From assembly GCA_947177775.1 (NCBI GenBank), contig CAMWVS010000014.1:1-57964 (forward strand): a DNA stretch of 57,964 nt. Reading direction: 5' to 3'. The translations under genes and the position numbers were made by a program. The notes below the pieces were generated by a model. The model searched no databases and had not been told where the DNA came from. It was given only the letters and a program-made list of their open reading frames with translations. Positions within the stretch are counted from its first letter, which is position 1, and each line of letters starts with the position of its first letter. Below are positions 39,525 to 47,946 of the stretch, piece by piece. Source of the DNA: an uncultured Prevotella sp. GTDB taxonomy: Bacteria; Bacteroidota; Bacteroidia; Bacteroidales; Bacteroidaceae.

Positions 39525-40218
39525 CACATACGAGTTCGCATACAGTGATATCCCCAATTTCCCCGTATCGACGGTGGAGGGCCATTCAGGAAAACTGATT
39601 TTCGGAAAGCTCGGCAACAAAGACATCATGGCCATGCAGGGCCGCTTCCACTACTACGAAGGCTACTCAATGAAGGAAGTCACCTTCCCCATCCGCGTCA
39701 TGTACGAGCTGGGCATCGAGACTCTGTTCGTTTCCAACGCCTCCGGAGGCATGAATCCGGAATTCCAGATCGGCGACCTCATGATCATCACCGACCATAT
39801 CAACCTCTTCCCGGAGCATCCTCTGCGCGGCAAGAACTTCCCGACGGGTCCGCGATTCCCCGACATGCACGAGACATACGACCTCCGTCTTATCGCCGAG
39901 GCCGACGCCATTGCCGCAGAAAAGGGTATCCGCGTTGTCCACGGAGTATATGCCGGAGTGCAGGGACCGACGTTCGAGACGCCGGCAGAATATAAGATGT
40001 ATCACCGTCTGGGAGGCGACGCCGTCGGCATGAGCACCGTACCCGAGGTCATTGTGGCCCACCACTGCGGCATAAAGACCTTCGGAATCAGCATCATCAC
40101 CGACCTCGGACTGGAGGACACACCCGTAGAAGTGAGCCACGAAGAGGTTCAGGAGGCTGCCAACAAGGCACAGCCGCTGATGACCGAGATCATGAGAGAG
40201 ATGATCAACAGAGCGTAA
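39409..40218 (+). CDS. Purine nucleoside phosphorylase (type I, trimeric)
   Basis: 269 residues, normal length. Phosphate- and purine-site motifs are present: LGTGLGQLA, VEGHSGKLIFG, MQGRFHYYEGYS, SNASGGMNP, TDHINLFPEHPL, GVYAGVQGPTFETPAEYKM and VGMSTVPEV. It splits purine nucleosides to base and ribose-1-phosphate. Its first 116 bases lie inside the lpxK reading frame. thiL follows 14 bases downstream. The start MYTKIQETASWLK is the only one that keeps the N-terminal helix of the family. Confidence 0.95.
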   Translation: MYTKIQETASWLKQRMTTSPKTAIILGTGLGQLASEITDTYEFAYSDIPNFPVSTVEGHSGKLIFGKLGNKDIMAMQGRFHYYEGYSMKEVTFPIRVMYELGIETLFVSNASGGMNPEFQIGDLMIITDHINLFPEHPLRGKNFPTGPRFPDMHETYDLRLIAEADAIAAEKGIRVVHGVYAGVQGPTFETPAEYKMYHRLGGDAVGMSTVPEVIVAHHCGIKTFGISIITDLGLEDTPVEVSHEEVQEAANKAQPLMTEIMREMINRA

Positions 40219-40232
40219 CAACGGAATGAAGA

Positions 40233-41297
40233 ATGGACATTTCTAAACTCGGAGAGTTCGGCCTCATCGACAGGCTGACCAAAGACATTGGGAAGAAAAA
40301 CGAATCGACACTGCGCGGAGTCGGCGACGACTGTGCCGTATTGAGCTATCCGGACAGCCGGGTGCTCGTCACGACGGACATGCTGATGGAAGGCGTCCAC
40401 TTCGACCTGACGTACACGGACCTGCGCAACCTCGGATATAAAGCGGCGATGGTGAACATCAGCGACGTTTTCGCCATGAACGGAACGCCGCGCCAGCTCA
40501 CCGTCAGCCTCGCCCTGAGCAAGCGTTTCACCGTCGAGGACATGGAGCTGTTCTACGAAGGACTGCGCGCGGCCTGTGACAAATGGAACGTCGACATCGT
40601 CGGCGGCGACACAACGTCGTCATATACCGGTCTTGCCATCAGCATCACGTGCATAGGAGAAGCCGCAAGCGACGCCATCGTCTATCGCGACGGCGCGCGC
40701 GAGACTGACCTAATCTGCGTCTCCGGCGATCTCGGAGCAGCCTACATGGGCCTCCAGCTGCTGGAACGCGAGAAGTCGGTATATTATCAGCAGGTGAACG
40801 AAGCCCGCAAGAAAGGCGATAAGAACGCCCTTGCCGAGCTCGCCCATTTCCAGCCCGACTTTGCCGGCAAGGAGTATCTGCTCCAGCGTCAGCTCAAAGC
40901 CGAAGCCCGCGGCGACATCATTGCCCGTCTGCGCGAACTCGGCATCCGCCCTACGGCCATGATGGACATCAGCGACGGACTGTCAAGCGAACTCATGCAC
41001 ATCTGCAAGCAGAGCCACGTGGGCTGCCGGATATTCGAGAAGAACATCCCGATTGACTATCAGACGGCTGTCATGGCAGAAGAGATGAACATGAACGTGA
41101 CAACCTGTGCGCTCAACGGTGGCGAAGACTACGAGCTTCTTTTCACCGTCCCCATCGGCGACCACAACAAGATTGAGATGCTTGACGACGTCAAACTCAT
41201 CGGCCACATAACGAAAGAAAGCCTCGGCCATGTCATCGTTACCCGTGACGACAGCGAGTTTGAACTGAAAGCACAGGGATGGAATCCGCTGCAATAA
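40233..41297 (+). CDS. thiL: Thiamine-monophosphate kinase ThiL
   Basis: 354 residues of the AIR synthase-like fold. The opening GEFGLIDRLT is followed by GVGDDCAVL, TTDMLMEGVHFD, NISDVFAMNGTP and GGDTTSS (ATP and Mg binding). MMDISDGLSSEL and NGGEDYELLF follow. It makes thiamine diphosphate from the monophosphate with ATP. It is last in the sppA-lpxK-PNP-thiL run and is followed by a bidirectional terminator. Confidence 0.95.
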   Translation: MDISKLGEFGLIDRLTKDIGKKNESTLRGVGDDCAVLSYPDSRVLVTTDMLMEGVHFDLTYTDLRNLGYKAAMVNISDVFAMNGTPRQLTVSLALSKRFTVEDMELFYEGLRAACDKWNVDIVGGDTTSSYTGLAISITCIGEAASDAIVYRDGARETDLICVSGDLGAAYMGLQLLEREKSVYYQQVNEARKKGDKNALAELAHFQPDFAGKEYLLQRQLKAEARGDIIARLRELGIRPTAMMDISDGLSSELMHICKQSHVGCRIFEKNIPIDYQTAVMAEEMNMNVTTCALNGGEDYELLFTVPIGDHNKIEMLDDVKLIGHITKESLGHVIVTRDDSEFELKAQGWNPLQ

Positions 41298-41373
41298 CTC
41301 TCCAAAAAGGCAAAAAGGAAGACTGCAAAGTCCACAAAAAATCCTAAAGCCCCAATAGGAATACGACAAATAA

Positions 41374-41409
41374 CATTAAAGGCCGCGTCAACCGACACGG
41401 CCTTTAATG
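41374..41409. terminator. Bidirectional terminator between thiL and mlaF
   Basis: A 15-bp stem (41374-41388 with 41395-41409, one mismatch that is a wobble on the minus strand) lies between convergent genes, with A-rich and T-rich sides. Confidence 0.75.
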
Positions 41410-41477
41410 TTTATGTATTGATGACTGCTGCGACATAAAATACCGGCAGCCGTCTGTTTCTTATTTTCTTCGAATCT

Positions 41478-42245
41478 CTATCCGTTCTTCCCCATCACCG
41501 CGGCGCGCATCTGCTTGAGCAGGTCGCTGGCGAAGATGAAGTCGGTGAGCCTCTGATTGGTTGCCCCCATGATATCCTTGCTCTGTCCCTGCCACTCCTT
41601 GTGACCCTCATAGATGAAGATGATGTTCTCGCCGATGCCCATTACGGAGTTCATGTCGTGGGTGTTGATGATGGTGGTTATATTGAATTCCTGCGTGATA
41701 CCGTGGAGAAGGTCGTCGATGACGAGTGACGTCTTGGGATCGAGGCCCGAGTTCGGTTCGTCACAGAACAGATATTTCGGGTTCAGGGCTATGGCGCGGG
41801 CTATGGCCACGCGCTTCTGCATACCTCCCGAAATTTCTCCCGGATATTTCGCTTCGGCCCCCATCAGATTGACACGGTCGAGGCATGTCTGCGCGCGACG
41901 GGTTCGCTCGCGCAGCGTCATGGACGAGAACATGTCCAGCGGGAACATCACGTTCTCCAGAACGGTGAGCGAATCGAAGAGTGCCGCACTCTGGAAAATC
42001 ATTCCCATCTCGCGCCGGAGCATGATTTTCTCCTTCTTCGTCATGGCCACAAAGTCGCGGCCGTCATAGAAGATGCTTCCGCTGGTGGGTTCGAGAAGTC
42101 CCACGAGGTTTTTCACCAGCACGGTCTTTCCGCTTCCGCTCTGTCCGATGATGAGGTTTGTCTTTCCGCTTTCGAAAACGGCACTGATGTCCGTGAGCAC
42201 TTGACGGTCTTCAAACGATTTGCAGAGGTTTCGTATTTCAATCAT
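41478..42245 (-). CDS. mlaF: ABC transporter ATP-binding protein, MlaF-like (phospholipid/MCE system)
   Basis: 255 residues. Walker A GQSGSGKTVLVKN, signature ISGGMQKRVAIARAIA, Walker B YLFCDEPNSGLDP, and a switch His in NTHDMNS. The sequence type, with PNSGLDP and the preceding MlaE-type permease gene (56 bases upstream), identifies the MlaFE pair that moves phospholipids between the membranes to keep outer membrane asymmetry. The substrate-binding MlaD gene is not next to it here. Confidence 0.9.
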   Translation of the reverse strand: MIEIRNLCKSFEDRQVLTDISAVFESGKTNLIIGQSGSGKTVLVKNLVGLLEPTSGSIFYDGRDFVAMTKKEKIMLRREMGMIFQSAALFDSLTVLENVMFPLDMFSSMTLRERTRRAQTCLDRVNLMGAEAKYPGEISGGMQKRVAIARAIALNPKYLFCDEPNSGLDPKTSLVIDDLLHGITQEFNITTIINTHDMNSVMGIGENIIFIYEGHKEWQGQSKDIMGATNQRLTDFIFASDLLKQMRAAVMGKNG

Positions 42246-42301
42246 ATTCGTTTCTTAATAAGGATTTAATGAGGCTGCCGCGTGTCCGGGCGGAGCAAGA
42301 A

Positions 42302-43048
42302 TCACGACAGAAGCTGCGTCAGGAAGACGTCGGAGCACAGAATCAGCACGCTGCTGCTGACGACGGCATCTGTGCTGGCCTTGCCGACGTTGACCGAACC
42401 GCCCTCGACGGTATATCCGTAGTAGGACGGGACACTGGAAATGATGAAGGCGAAGAACAGACTTTTGATGATACTCATCCAGACGAACCACGGGTTGAAC
42501 GTATGCTGAAGTCCCAGCGTGAGGTCTTCGGGACTCAGGACGTGGCCTATATAGGCCGTTCCGTAGGCACCGAGTATGCCCGTTGCGGAGCTGAAGATAA
42601 CGAGGAAGGGCATGATTGTTATCAAGCCGAGAATCTTCGGCAGTATCAGATAGCAAGCCGAGTTGACACCCATGATGTCGAGGGCGTCAATCTGCTGCGT
42701 GACGCGCATCGTTCCTATCTCCGACGCGATGTTCGAACCGACCTTTCCAGCCAGTATCAGACACATTATAGACGACGAAAACTCCAACAGCATAATCTCG
42801 CGGGTGGTATATCCCGTCACCCAGCGCGGCATCCACGGGCTTTGTATGTTGAGCTTCATCTGTATGCAGATCACGGCACCGATGAAGAACGATATCAGCA
42901 GTACGATGCCGATGGAGTTGACACCAAGCTGCGACATCTCCTTGATGTATTCCTTGAAGAACATTCGCATGCGCTCGGGCTTTTGGAAGGTGCGCCCCAT
43001 CAGTATCAGGTAGCGCCCCAGCGTGTTAAGACTTTTATGCAACAGCAT
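42302..43048 (-). CDS. mlaE: MlaE-family ABC transporter permease
   Basis: 248 residues with about five membrane segments. The family pattern is clear: an amphipathic N-terminal helix, GAVICIQMKLNIQ, GKVGSNIASEIGTMRVTQQIDALDIMGV (the conserved coupling loop) and a final VVSSSVLILCSDVFLT. It works with MlaF (42245) in inner-membrane lipid transport. It is divergent from lptB, so the two envelope-lipid genes share a 200-base control region; a -7 box lies at 43074-43081. Confidence 0.92.
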   Translation of the reverse strand: MLLHKSLNTLGRYLILMGRTFQKPERMRMFFKEYIKEMSQLGVNSIGIVLLISFFIGAVICIQMKLNIQSPWMPRWVTGYTTREIMLLEFSSSIMCLILAGKVGSNIASEIGTMRVTQQIDALDIMGVNSACYLILPKILGLITIMPFLVIFSSATGILGAYGTAYIGHVLSPEDLTLGLQHTFNPWFVWMSIIKSLFFAFIISSVPSYYGYTVEGGSVNVGKASTDAVVSSSVLILCSDVFLTQLLS

Positions 43049-43073
43049 TGTGTAGTTGGTTATTTAACAGGCA

Positions 43074-43081
43074 CAAAAGTA
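43074..43081 (-). promoter_or_regulatory. Probable -7 box for mlaE-mlaF
   Basis: On the minus strand this reads TACTTTTG, 26 bases before the ATG (43048). A TTG lies 22 nt further upstream, slightly too far for a standard spacing. Confidence 0.45.
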
Positions 43082-43207
43082 ACCAAAATCCACTAAAAAA
43101 CTGCAACATCGCGGTCAGTTTTTGGAAATATCAACGCTTCAGAACAACAATTTTACTATTTTTGCACAAGATAGCCATGCGGCCATGGCAAAAACCGGAT
43201 GATTTGT

Positions 43208-43238
43208 TTTGTCCTTATCACCGATTGAACTATCTTTG
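43208..43238 (+). promoter_or_regulatory. Promoter of lptB
   Basis: TTTG (43208-43211), 19 nt, TATCTTTG (43231-43238). It fixes the gene start at 43255 or 43258, not at the far upstream open frame (43048). Confidence 0.78.
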
Positions 43239-43254
43239 CACTGTAAATAAGTTG

Positions 43255-44058
43255 ATGATGAACGATAATCAGAATATATCAAATCTCCAGCCGTCAGCGG
43301 AGACCAAGACCGAAGGCAACATGGTTCTCCGCGCCGAAGGACTGGTCAAGCGATACGGCAAGCGCACCGTGGTCAACAACGTCTCCATAAACGTCCGTCA
43401 GGGTGAAATAGTGGGACTTCTCGGACCGAACGGAGCCGGAAAGACCACTTCTTTCTACATGACGACGGGACTGATTGTGCCCAACGACGGCCATATCTAC
43501 CTTGACGACCTTGAGATTACGGACTTTCCCGTCTACAAGCGGGCGCGGGCCGGCATCGGCTATCTTGCCCAGGAGAACAGCGTCTTCCGCAAGATGAGCG
43601 TCGAGGACAATATCATGTCCGTGCTCGAAATGACCGCCCTCAGCCGTGAGGAACAGCTTCAGAAGCTGGAGAGCCTACTTGCCGAGTTCCGCCTTCAGAA
43701 GGTGCGCAAGAACAAGGGTGACCAGCTGTCGGGAGGCGAGCGCCGAAGGACGGAGATTGCCCGCTGTCTGGCCATCAATCCTAAGTTCATCATGCTTGAC
43801 GAGCCGTTCGCCGGCGTCGACCCGATTGCCGTGGGCGACATCCAGAAGATTGTATGGGAACTGAAATACCGCAATATCGGTATTCTCATCACCGACCATA
43901 ACGTCCACGAGACGCTCAACATCACCGACCGCGCATATCTTCTTTTCGAGGGCCGCATCCTCTTTCAGGGCAATCCTGAGGAGTTGGCCGCCAACACGAT
44001 TGTGCGAGAGAAGTATCTCGGAAAGGATTTCGTGCTGCACAAGAAAGATTTTCAGTGA
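43255..44058 (+). CDS. lptB: Lipopolysaccharide export ABC ATPase LptB
   Basis: 267 residues from ATG 43255 (a second ATG follows directly). Walker A GPNGAGKTTSFYM, signature LSGGERRRTEIARCLA, Walker B FIMLDEPFAGVDP, H-loop ITDHNVHETL. The PFAGVDP and TDHNV signatures distinguish LptB from other ABC ATPases. It powers extraction of lipopolysaccharide from the inner membrane. An N-terminal extension of about 20 residues precedes the ATPase core (MVLRAEGLVKRYG at 43321), whose Met could be an alternative start. No lptFG gene is adjacent. Confidence 0.95.
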   Translation: MMNDNQNISNLQPSAETKTEGNMVLRAEGLVKRYGKRTVVNNVSINVRQGEIVGLLGPNGAGKTTSFYMTTGLIVPNDGHIYLDDLEITDFPVYKRARAGIGYLAQENSVFRKMSVEDNIMSVLEMTALSREEQLQKLESLLAEFRLQKVRKNKGDQLSGGERRRTEIARCLAINPKFIMLDEPFAGVDPIAVGDIQKIVWELKYRNIGILITDHNVHETLNITDRAYLLFEGRILFQGNPEELAANTIVREKYLGKDFVLHKKDFQ

Positions 44059-44078
44059 GAAAACTCCCGGACTCGAAT

Positions 44079-44120
44079 GGCCCCACCCCGGCCATCCCAA
44101 AGGGAAAGGTGCCTGCGAGG
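44079..44120 (+). repeat. 42-bp GC-rich repeat, copy 3
   Basis: The same repeat as 34331-34372, ending GCCTGCGAGG, 20 bases after the lptB stop. It lies 40 bases before a perfect 30-bp hairpin, like copies 1 and 2. Confidence 0.75.
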
Positions 44121-44160
44121 TGACACGCGTCAACGGAGGACGGAAGATAAAATCACACAC

Positions 44161-44228
44161 AGGGACGTGCCTTTGGCATGTATCTGACAACCATCAGTTT
44201 GTCAGATACATGCCAAAGGCACGTCCCT
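44161..44228. repeat. Perfect 30-bp inverted repeat, 8-nt loop, between convergent genes
   Basis: Arms 44161-44190 and 44199-44228 are exactly complementary and start AGGGACGTGCC. It is 51 bases after the stop of the barrel gene (44279, minus) and about 100 after lptB. No T tract follows on either strand, yet it is the only strong secondary structure that could terminate either gene. Confidence 0.82.
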
Positions 44229-44278
44229 TAGATTTCATGGTTTTGCAACACAATCATTACAATTCATGAAATCATGAC

Positions 44279-46405
44279 TTATAGTTTCACTCCGGCATCC
44301 CTGTCCCTGTTTTCCATCGTCCGGTTGATGTCGTGGTAGCGGCGGCCGCGACTGAACGTATATGTCATGGTCAGTGTCAGACGGTTGGCGTCGTTGCGGC
44401 ACCATGTGCTCATGTCCTTCCGCACGAAGCGGCTTTCCACCTCCCCGTGATAGTTCCTGACATCGGTTCTGAACGGCTGCTGCCAGTGGAGACTGAGGTT
44501 CAGCGTCCCTACACGGTAGCTGACCGAAAGAACGGTCATCGCCCCCTGACGGCCACGGTGCTCACCCTCCATCCAGCCGAAACCGTTGTCAGCCGACGCT
44601 GCCAGTGTCCACGGTCCGAGCCACGCCGTAAGCGAACATCCGCCGTTGAAGGCTGTGTGGAAATGGCGGTAGTCGTCGCCGTAGTTGAAGCAGCGGAACA
44701 GCCCGCCGTAGCCCATCACGCTGAGACGCTTCGGGACAATGTCCCAGTTGGCGTAGAGCTGGGTCATCAGCAGGTCACAGCCAGGCTGGTTGCGCTGCGT
44801 ATATATAAAGAATGTGTTGCCCTGAGTGTCCGTATCCCGGTCGTATGCCGCAAGGTTAGGACGGTGGTTCTGCTTGTAGAAGACCACGGCCTGAGCCATC
44901 AGACGGCGGTCGGAATAGGTCAGCTTTGCCGTCTGTTCCACCACTCTGTTGGGCCGCAGGTCAGGATTGCCCCGCTCCATCTCCATCAGGTTGCGGCGCA
45001 GTGTGACGCCGTTGGTGTTGGCTATGCCGGAGATATGCTGCGAGAGCTCTATGTCGTAGGACAGCCGCAGACCGCTGCCAAGGGGACACGACAGCGTCAT
45101 CTTAGGACGGGGCATCGTGAACGTGGCCGAATATGGCGGACGACGGAAACTGACCCGGCTGAAACCCATTCCGGCCGTATAGGACAGCGGACCGAGCCGT
45201 CCGGCGAGCTGGGCGAAGGCGTAGGCCGTGTGTTGCGTCCCCGTTGCATCGGCCGCGGCGTCGCCGGTATAGCAGTTGTCCGTGTGCTTCGTCTGCCACT
45301 GAAGACCGGCCGTCAACGTGAACGGCTTCAGCCGGTTCTCATAAATGGCCTCGCCCGTGACCGACCATGTCCGGCCGTCAACGGCGTATGCATATCGGCC
45401 CCCGTCGTTGTCGCCGTACTCATAATCCGTCGTGATGGTCGTCGCCACGGCATTGGCCGTCAGCGTCTGATGACGTCCCGCCTCCAGCTGCCAGTAGACA
45501 TCCGTCGAGGCCGACCACGAACGGTTTCGGCTGTTGGCCTCCGTGACATATCCGAAACCGTCGTATGTCTTGCGGCTGGTTTGATGGTGGTATGGCTCGC
45601 GCATCATGTCGCCCGCCACCTTCACCTGAAGGACGTGACGGCCGGAGTCCACGCGGCTATAGGTCAGGCCGCCGCGGTGGCTCAGTCGCCTCATTGAACT
45701 GCCGTCAACCGTCTCGGTCAGCGTTCTCACGCCGCCGTCAGGAAGTTCATAGTGGGCCGTTGTGCTGCCGAGTACTCCGGCATTGACGGTATATCCCATG
45801 CCGTAGCTGGCCTCCAACTGGCTCTTGCCGCGGTTCATGCGCGCAAAAATACTGTTGTCGCCGCGGGCTGAGGTCAGACAGTCGGTCAGGTCCGTGCCCA
45901 AGGTATAGCCGCCCGTGGCGCGACGGACAATGAAATTGATGACATGGGCGACTCCCTCGCCGTATCTCAGCCCAGGACGGTCGGTGTATTCTATGCGCTG
46001 AACGGCCCGACAGTCGAGCGTCAGCAGCTCGTCCTGCCCGGCAACGATGCCGTTGATGCGTATCTGGACGTCGCCGCGACGGTCCAACGACGTGACCGAA
46101 CGCGCCGGCTCGTCCACACGCAGACCGGCCAAGGCGATGTCACGCAGAAGCGAATAGCCCGACGTGGCCGATGAGCGCATGGCGTCGGTGGGATAGATGA
46201 CCTGTCCGTCGGCCTTGCTGACCACGCGCGCACCTTCCACCGTCAGTTCATTCAGCCGGATGTCCTCCGCATTATTCTGCGTTTGCCGAACATCCTCCGA
46301 TTGGTTCTGTTGCCTCTGTTGAACGTCTTCAACGGGCTCCTGCGCCGCCGACGTGACGGCAGCGGCCAAAAGCAGCATGGTGAATAAGATTTTGTCTGTC
46401 TTCAT
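44279..46405 (-). CDS. TonB-dependent receptor-like outer membrane beta-barrel protein
   Basis: 708 residues. Signal peptide ending TSAAQ (about 22) and a Gln/Asn-rich linker. A short plug-like domain (about 50-165) has LSxxYP-like and INGIVAGQDELLTLDCRAVQRIEY elements. A long barrel of alternating aromatic strands follows; the last residues (NRDRDAGVKL) are not a typical barrel ending. It fits the outer membrane barrel (OMP_b-brl_3) type seen next to membrane winged-helix regulators in Bacteroidetes. The ligand is unknown. It follows the regulator gene by 154 bases and may have its own promoter (46471-46478). Confidence 0.8.
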   Translation of the reverse strand: MKTDKILFTMLLLAAAVTSAAQEPVEDVQQRQQNQSEDVRQTQNNAEDIRLNELTVEGARVVSKADGQVIYPTDAMRSSATSGYSLLRDIALAGLRVDEPARSVTSLDRRGDVQIRINGIVAGQDELLTLDCRAVQRIEYTDRPGLRYGEGVAHVINFIVRRATGGYTLGTDLTDCLTSARGDNSIFARMNRGKSQLEASYGMGYTVNAGVLGSTTAHYELPDGGVRTLTETVDGSSMRRLSHRGGLTYSRVDSGRHVLQVKVAGDMMREPYHHQTSRKTYDGFGYVTEANSRNRSWSASTDVYWQLEAGRHQTLTANAVATTITTDYEYGDNDGGRYAYAVDGRTWSVTGEAIYENRLKPFTLTAGLQWQTKHTDNCYTGDAAADATGTQHTAYAFAQLAGRLGPLSYTAGMGFSRVSFRRPPYSATFTMPRPKMTLSCPLGSGLRLSYDIELSQHISGIANTNGVTLRRNLMEMERGNPDLRPNRVVEQTAKLTYSDRRLMAQAVVFYKQNHRPNLAAYDRDTDTQGNTFFIYTQRNQPGCDLLMTQLYANWDIVPKRLSVMGYGGLFRCFNYGDDYRHFHTAFNGGCSLTAWLGPWTLAASADNGFGWMEGEHRGRQGAMTVLSVSYRVGTLNLSLHWQQPFRTDVRNYHGEVESRFVRKDMSTWCRNDANRLTLTMTYTFSRGRRYHDINRTMENRDRDAGVKL

Positions 46406-46470
46406 ATCTTTGCATGATTGTTTTATATGGTGGCAAGACGTGCGACCTGAAGGTTGCCGCCAACCGCATG

Positions 46471-46478
46471 CAAAGATA
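46471..46478 (-). promoter_or_regulatory. Possible -7 box for the barrel gene
   Basis: On the minus strand this reads TATCTTTG, 65 bases before the barrel ATG. No TTTG sits at a normal distance upstream, so an activator, perhaps the adjacent regulator, may be needed. Confidence 0.4.
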
Positions 46479-46559
46479 CTTCAATATGTGTTTTTCATCC
46501 TCTCAACCTTCCTGACATCTGTCTGACAATTATCCGACATCCGCCTACATCCCTGTATG

Positions 46560-47453
46560 TCAGGTGTTTCCGCCTGTCGTCAGGACATACGCCCGCCCGC
46601 GGTCCGATTCTATCCGCAGGTCGCTATGGGCCTCCAGAACGGGTTTGAGGCGCTTCACGAGCGCATAGAGCGTCTCGCTGGCGTCTTCCTTCTTCGGCCA
46701 CAAGGCCTCGCTGATGGCCGTCTTTGTCAGCCGGTGGCCGTCGGCCCGGAAAAACATCTGCATCAGCCGGTGCTGCATGGGCGTCAACCGGACGTCACGC
46801 CCATCGGCGTCACGGAATGTCTCGCCGTCGGCCGACATGACAAGTCCGCCGAAAGAACAGGCCGTCACCGTATTGTTGCCTGCCGTATCATATACTGCAA
46901 AAGTATTGCCAGAGTTCTGCCTGCGCCGCATGCTTGCCACCGAACCGGCAACCCAAAGCATGGCGGCAGCCAGCAGCGTGAACGGCAGACGCTGGTCGGA
47001 CATTCCGAACACAGTGGCCGCGGAACAACGGGCATAGCTACGCAAGGCTACACTGGCGCCCAACCGTTCCGAACGCCACACGACGGTGTCGCTGCACAAT
47101 CCGACGCCGGCAGATTCTTTCAGCCCACGCTCCGCCGCGTCACCATCGGCAATCACACGCATCCTCACTTCGGCCAGTCCGCGAAGTTCGGGAATGGTCA
47201 GGTGGCGGCCGAATGTGGCGTCAGCCGCGCAAAGAAACTCTGCCCGTCCGCCCGTCATCATCTGCAACTGGCGGCATACCCTGATTGTGTCGGCGGTGAG
47301 CCAGGTCTGTTGTCCATCACTGACGGTGAGCGAAAGGGCGCGGTTGAGTTCGTCCACTATCCGGTTTTCGGTGGTTCGGTAACTGCCTATGCTGGCCACA
47401 GCTGACGACAATGTCAGCACGGCAAATATGATAATTGATGCGTAATGTCCCAT
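46560..47453 (-). CDS. Membrane-anchored winged-helix transcription regulator
   Basis: 297 residues from ATG 47453. A TTG start at 47483 is possible but would overlap the small upstream ORF. An N-terminal membrane helix (about 5-22) and a periplasmic segment of about 140 residues with cysteine pairs precede a second membrane helix (about 165-180). The C-terminal OmpR-type winged helix (about 205-295) contains LTPMQHRLMQMFFRADGHRLTKTAISEALW. It probably senses an external signal and directly controls transcription without a phosphorelay. The barrel gene downstream on the same strand is its likely target. This regulator-receptor pairing is familiar in Bacteroidetes; the ligand is not known. Confidence 0.82.
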   Translation of the reverse strand: MGHYASIIIFAVLTLSSAVASIGSYRTTENRIVDELNRALSLTVSDGQQTWLTADTIRVCRQLQMMTGGRAEFLCAADATFGRHLTIPELRGLAEVRMRVIADGDAAERGLKESAGVGLCSDTVVWRSERLGASVALRSYARCSAATVFGMSDQRLPFTLLAAAMLWVAGSVASMRRRQNSGNTFAVYDTAGNNTVTACSFGGLVMSADGETFRDADGRDVRLTPMQHRLMQMFFRADGHRLTKTAISEALWPKKEDASETLYALVKRLKPVLEAHSDLRIESDRGRAYVLTTGGNT

Positions 47454-47475
47454 AAATATAAGTCGTTTTTGCGAT

Positions 47476-47565
47476 TTATTCAATTTCCATCATATCAAAG
47501 AACATCAAACGGATATGCTCATCATAATCCTTTTGAATTTCTGGAGCTTTAACCGGTCTTGACAT
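47476..47565 (-). CDS. Candidate 29-residue leader or small protein upstream of the membrane regulator
   Basis: An ATG at 47565, soon after a complete promoter (47597-47627), opens a 29-codon frame ending TAA at 47478-47476, 22 bases before the regulator ATG. The product is MSRPVKAPEIQKDYDEHIRL followed by nine mostly hydrophobic or acidic residues. It has no signal peptide or membrane helix. It is too short for similarity judgement. Its place as the first frame on the mRNA and its end close to the next start suggest either a small protein or a translational leader. I do not recognise it. Confidence 0.45.
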   Translation of the reverse strand: MSRPVKAPEIQKDYDEHIRLMFFDMMEIE

Positions 47566-47596
47566 ATCTCTATATCCTTTCTTTTATATTATGCAG

Positions 47597-47627
47597 CAAA
47601 TTTAGTTCTTTTTCCGCATATCACAAA
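47597..47627 (-). promoter_or_regulatory. Promoter of the regulator (and small ORF) transcript
   Basis: On the minus strand TTTG (47627-47624), 19 nt, TAAATTTG (47604-47597), an exact match to the consensus. Nothing else is seen in the gap up to the divergent subtilase promoter. Confidence 0.75.
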
Positions 47628-47920
47628 ATATAACTTCTCAAAATAGCTATCAATTAGAACGTTTCGATGCCATTCACACCTGTTTACGACACCGAATAAC
47701 TGTCACGCAATCCATTATACGGAACCTCTTCGTTACCGGCCGGCCGACAATCAATAACTAATCATTCGCTATTAATCATTTTTTCCGTATCTTTCCGCTA
47801 AAGAAAAATCAATTTCTTTATTCTGTCGGTATAGAAATCTCGCGATTTATATGTAAATTTGCAGAATACAAGCGGCATGCGGCAATTATGCAAACAGGTA
47901 TGCATTGCGCTCATTTCCAC

Positions 47921-47928
47921 TATATTTG
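47921..47928 (+). promoter_or_regulatory. Probable -7 box of the subtilase gene
   Basis: TATATTTG, 18 bases before the ATG. The preceding segment resembles the promoter part of the 66-bp array (22 of 27 positions identical between 47904-47930 and the array unit at 36243-36269). No TTG stands at -33, as in the array. Confidence 0.55.
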
Positions 47929-47946
47929 CACAAAACGTGATACGAT

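Noticed and set aside
43048..43254. Upstream extension of lptB
   Set aside because: A full promoter at 43208-43238 lies inside the extension, and the added residues match no LptB N terminus.
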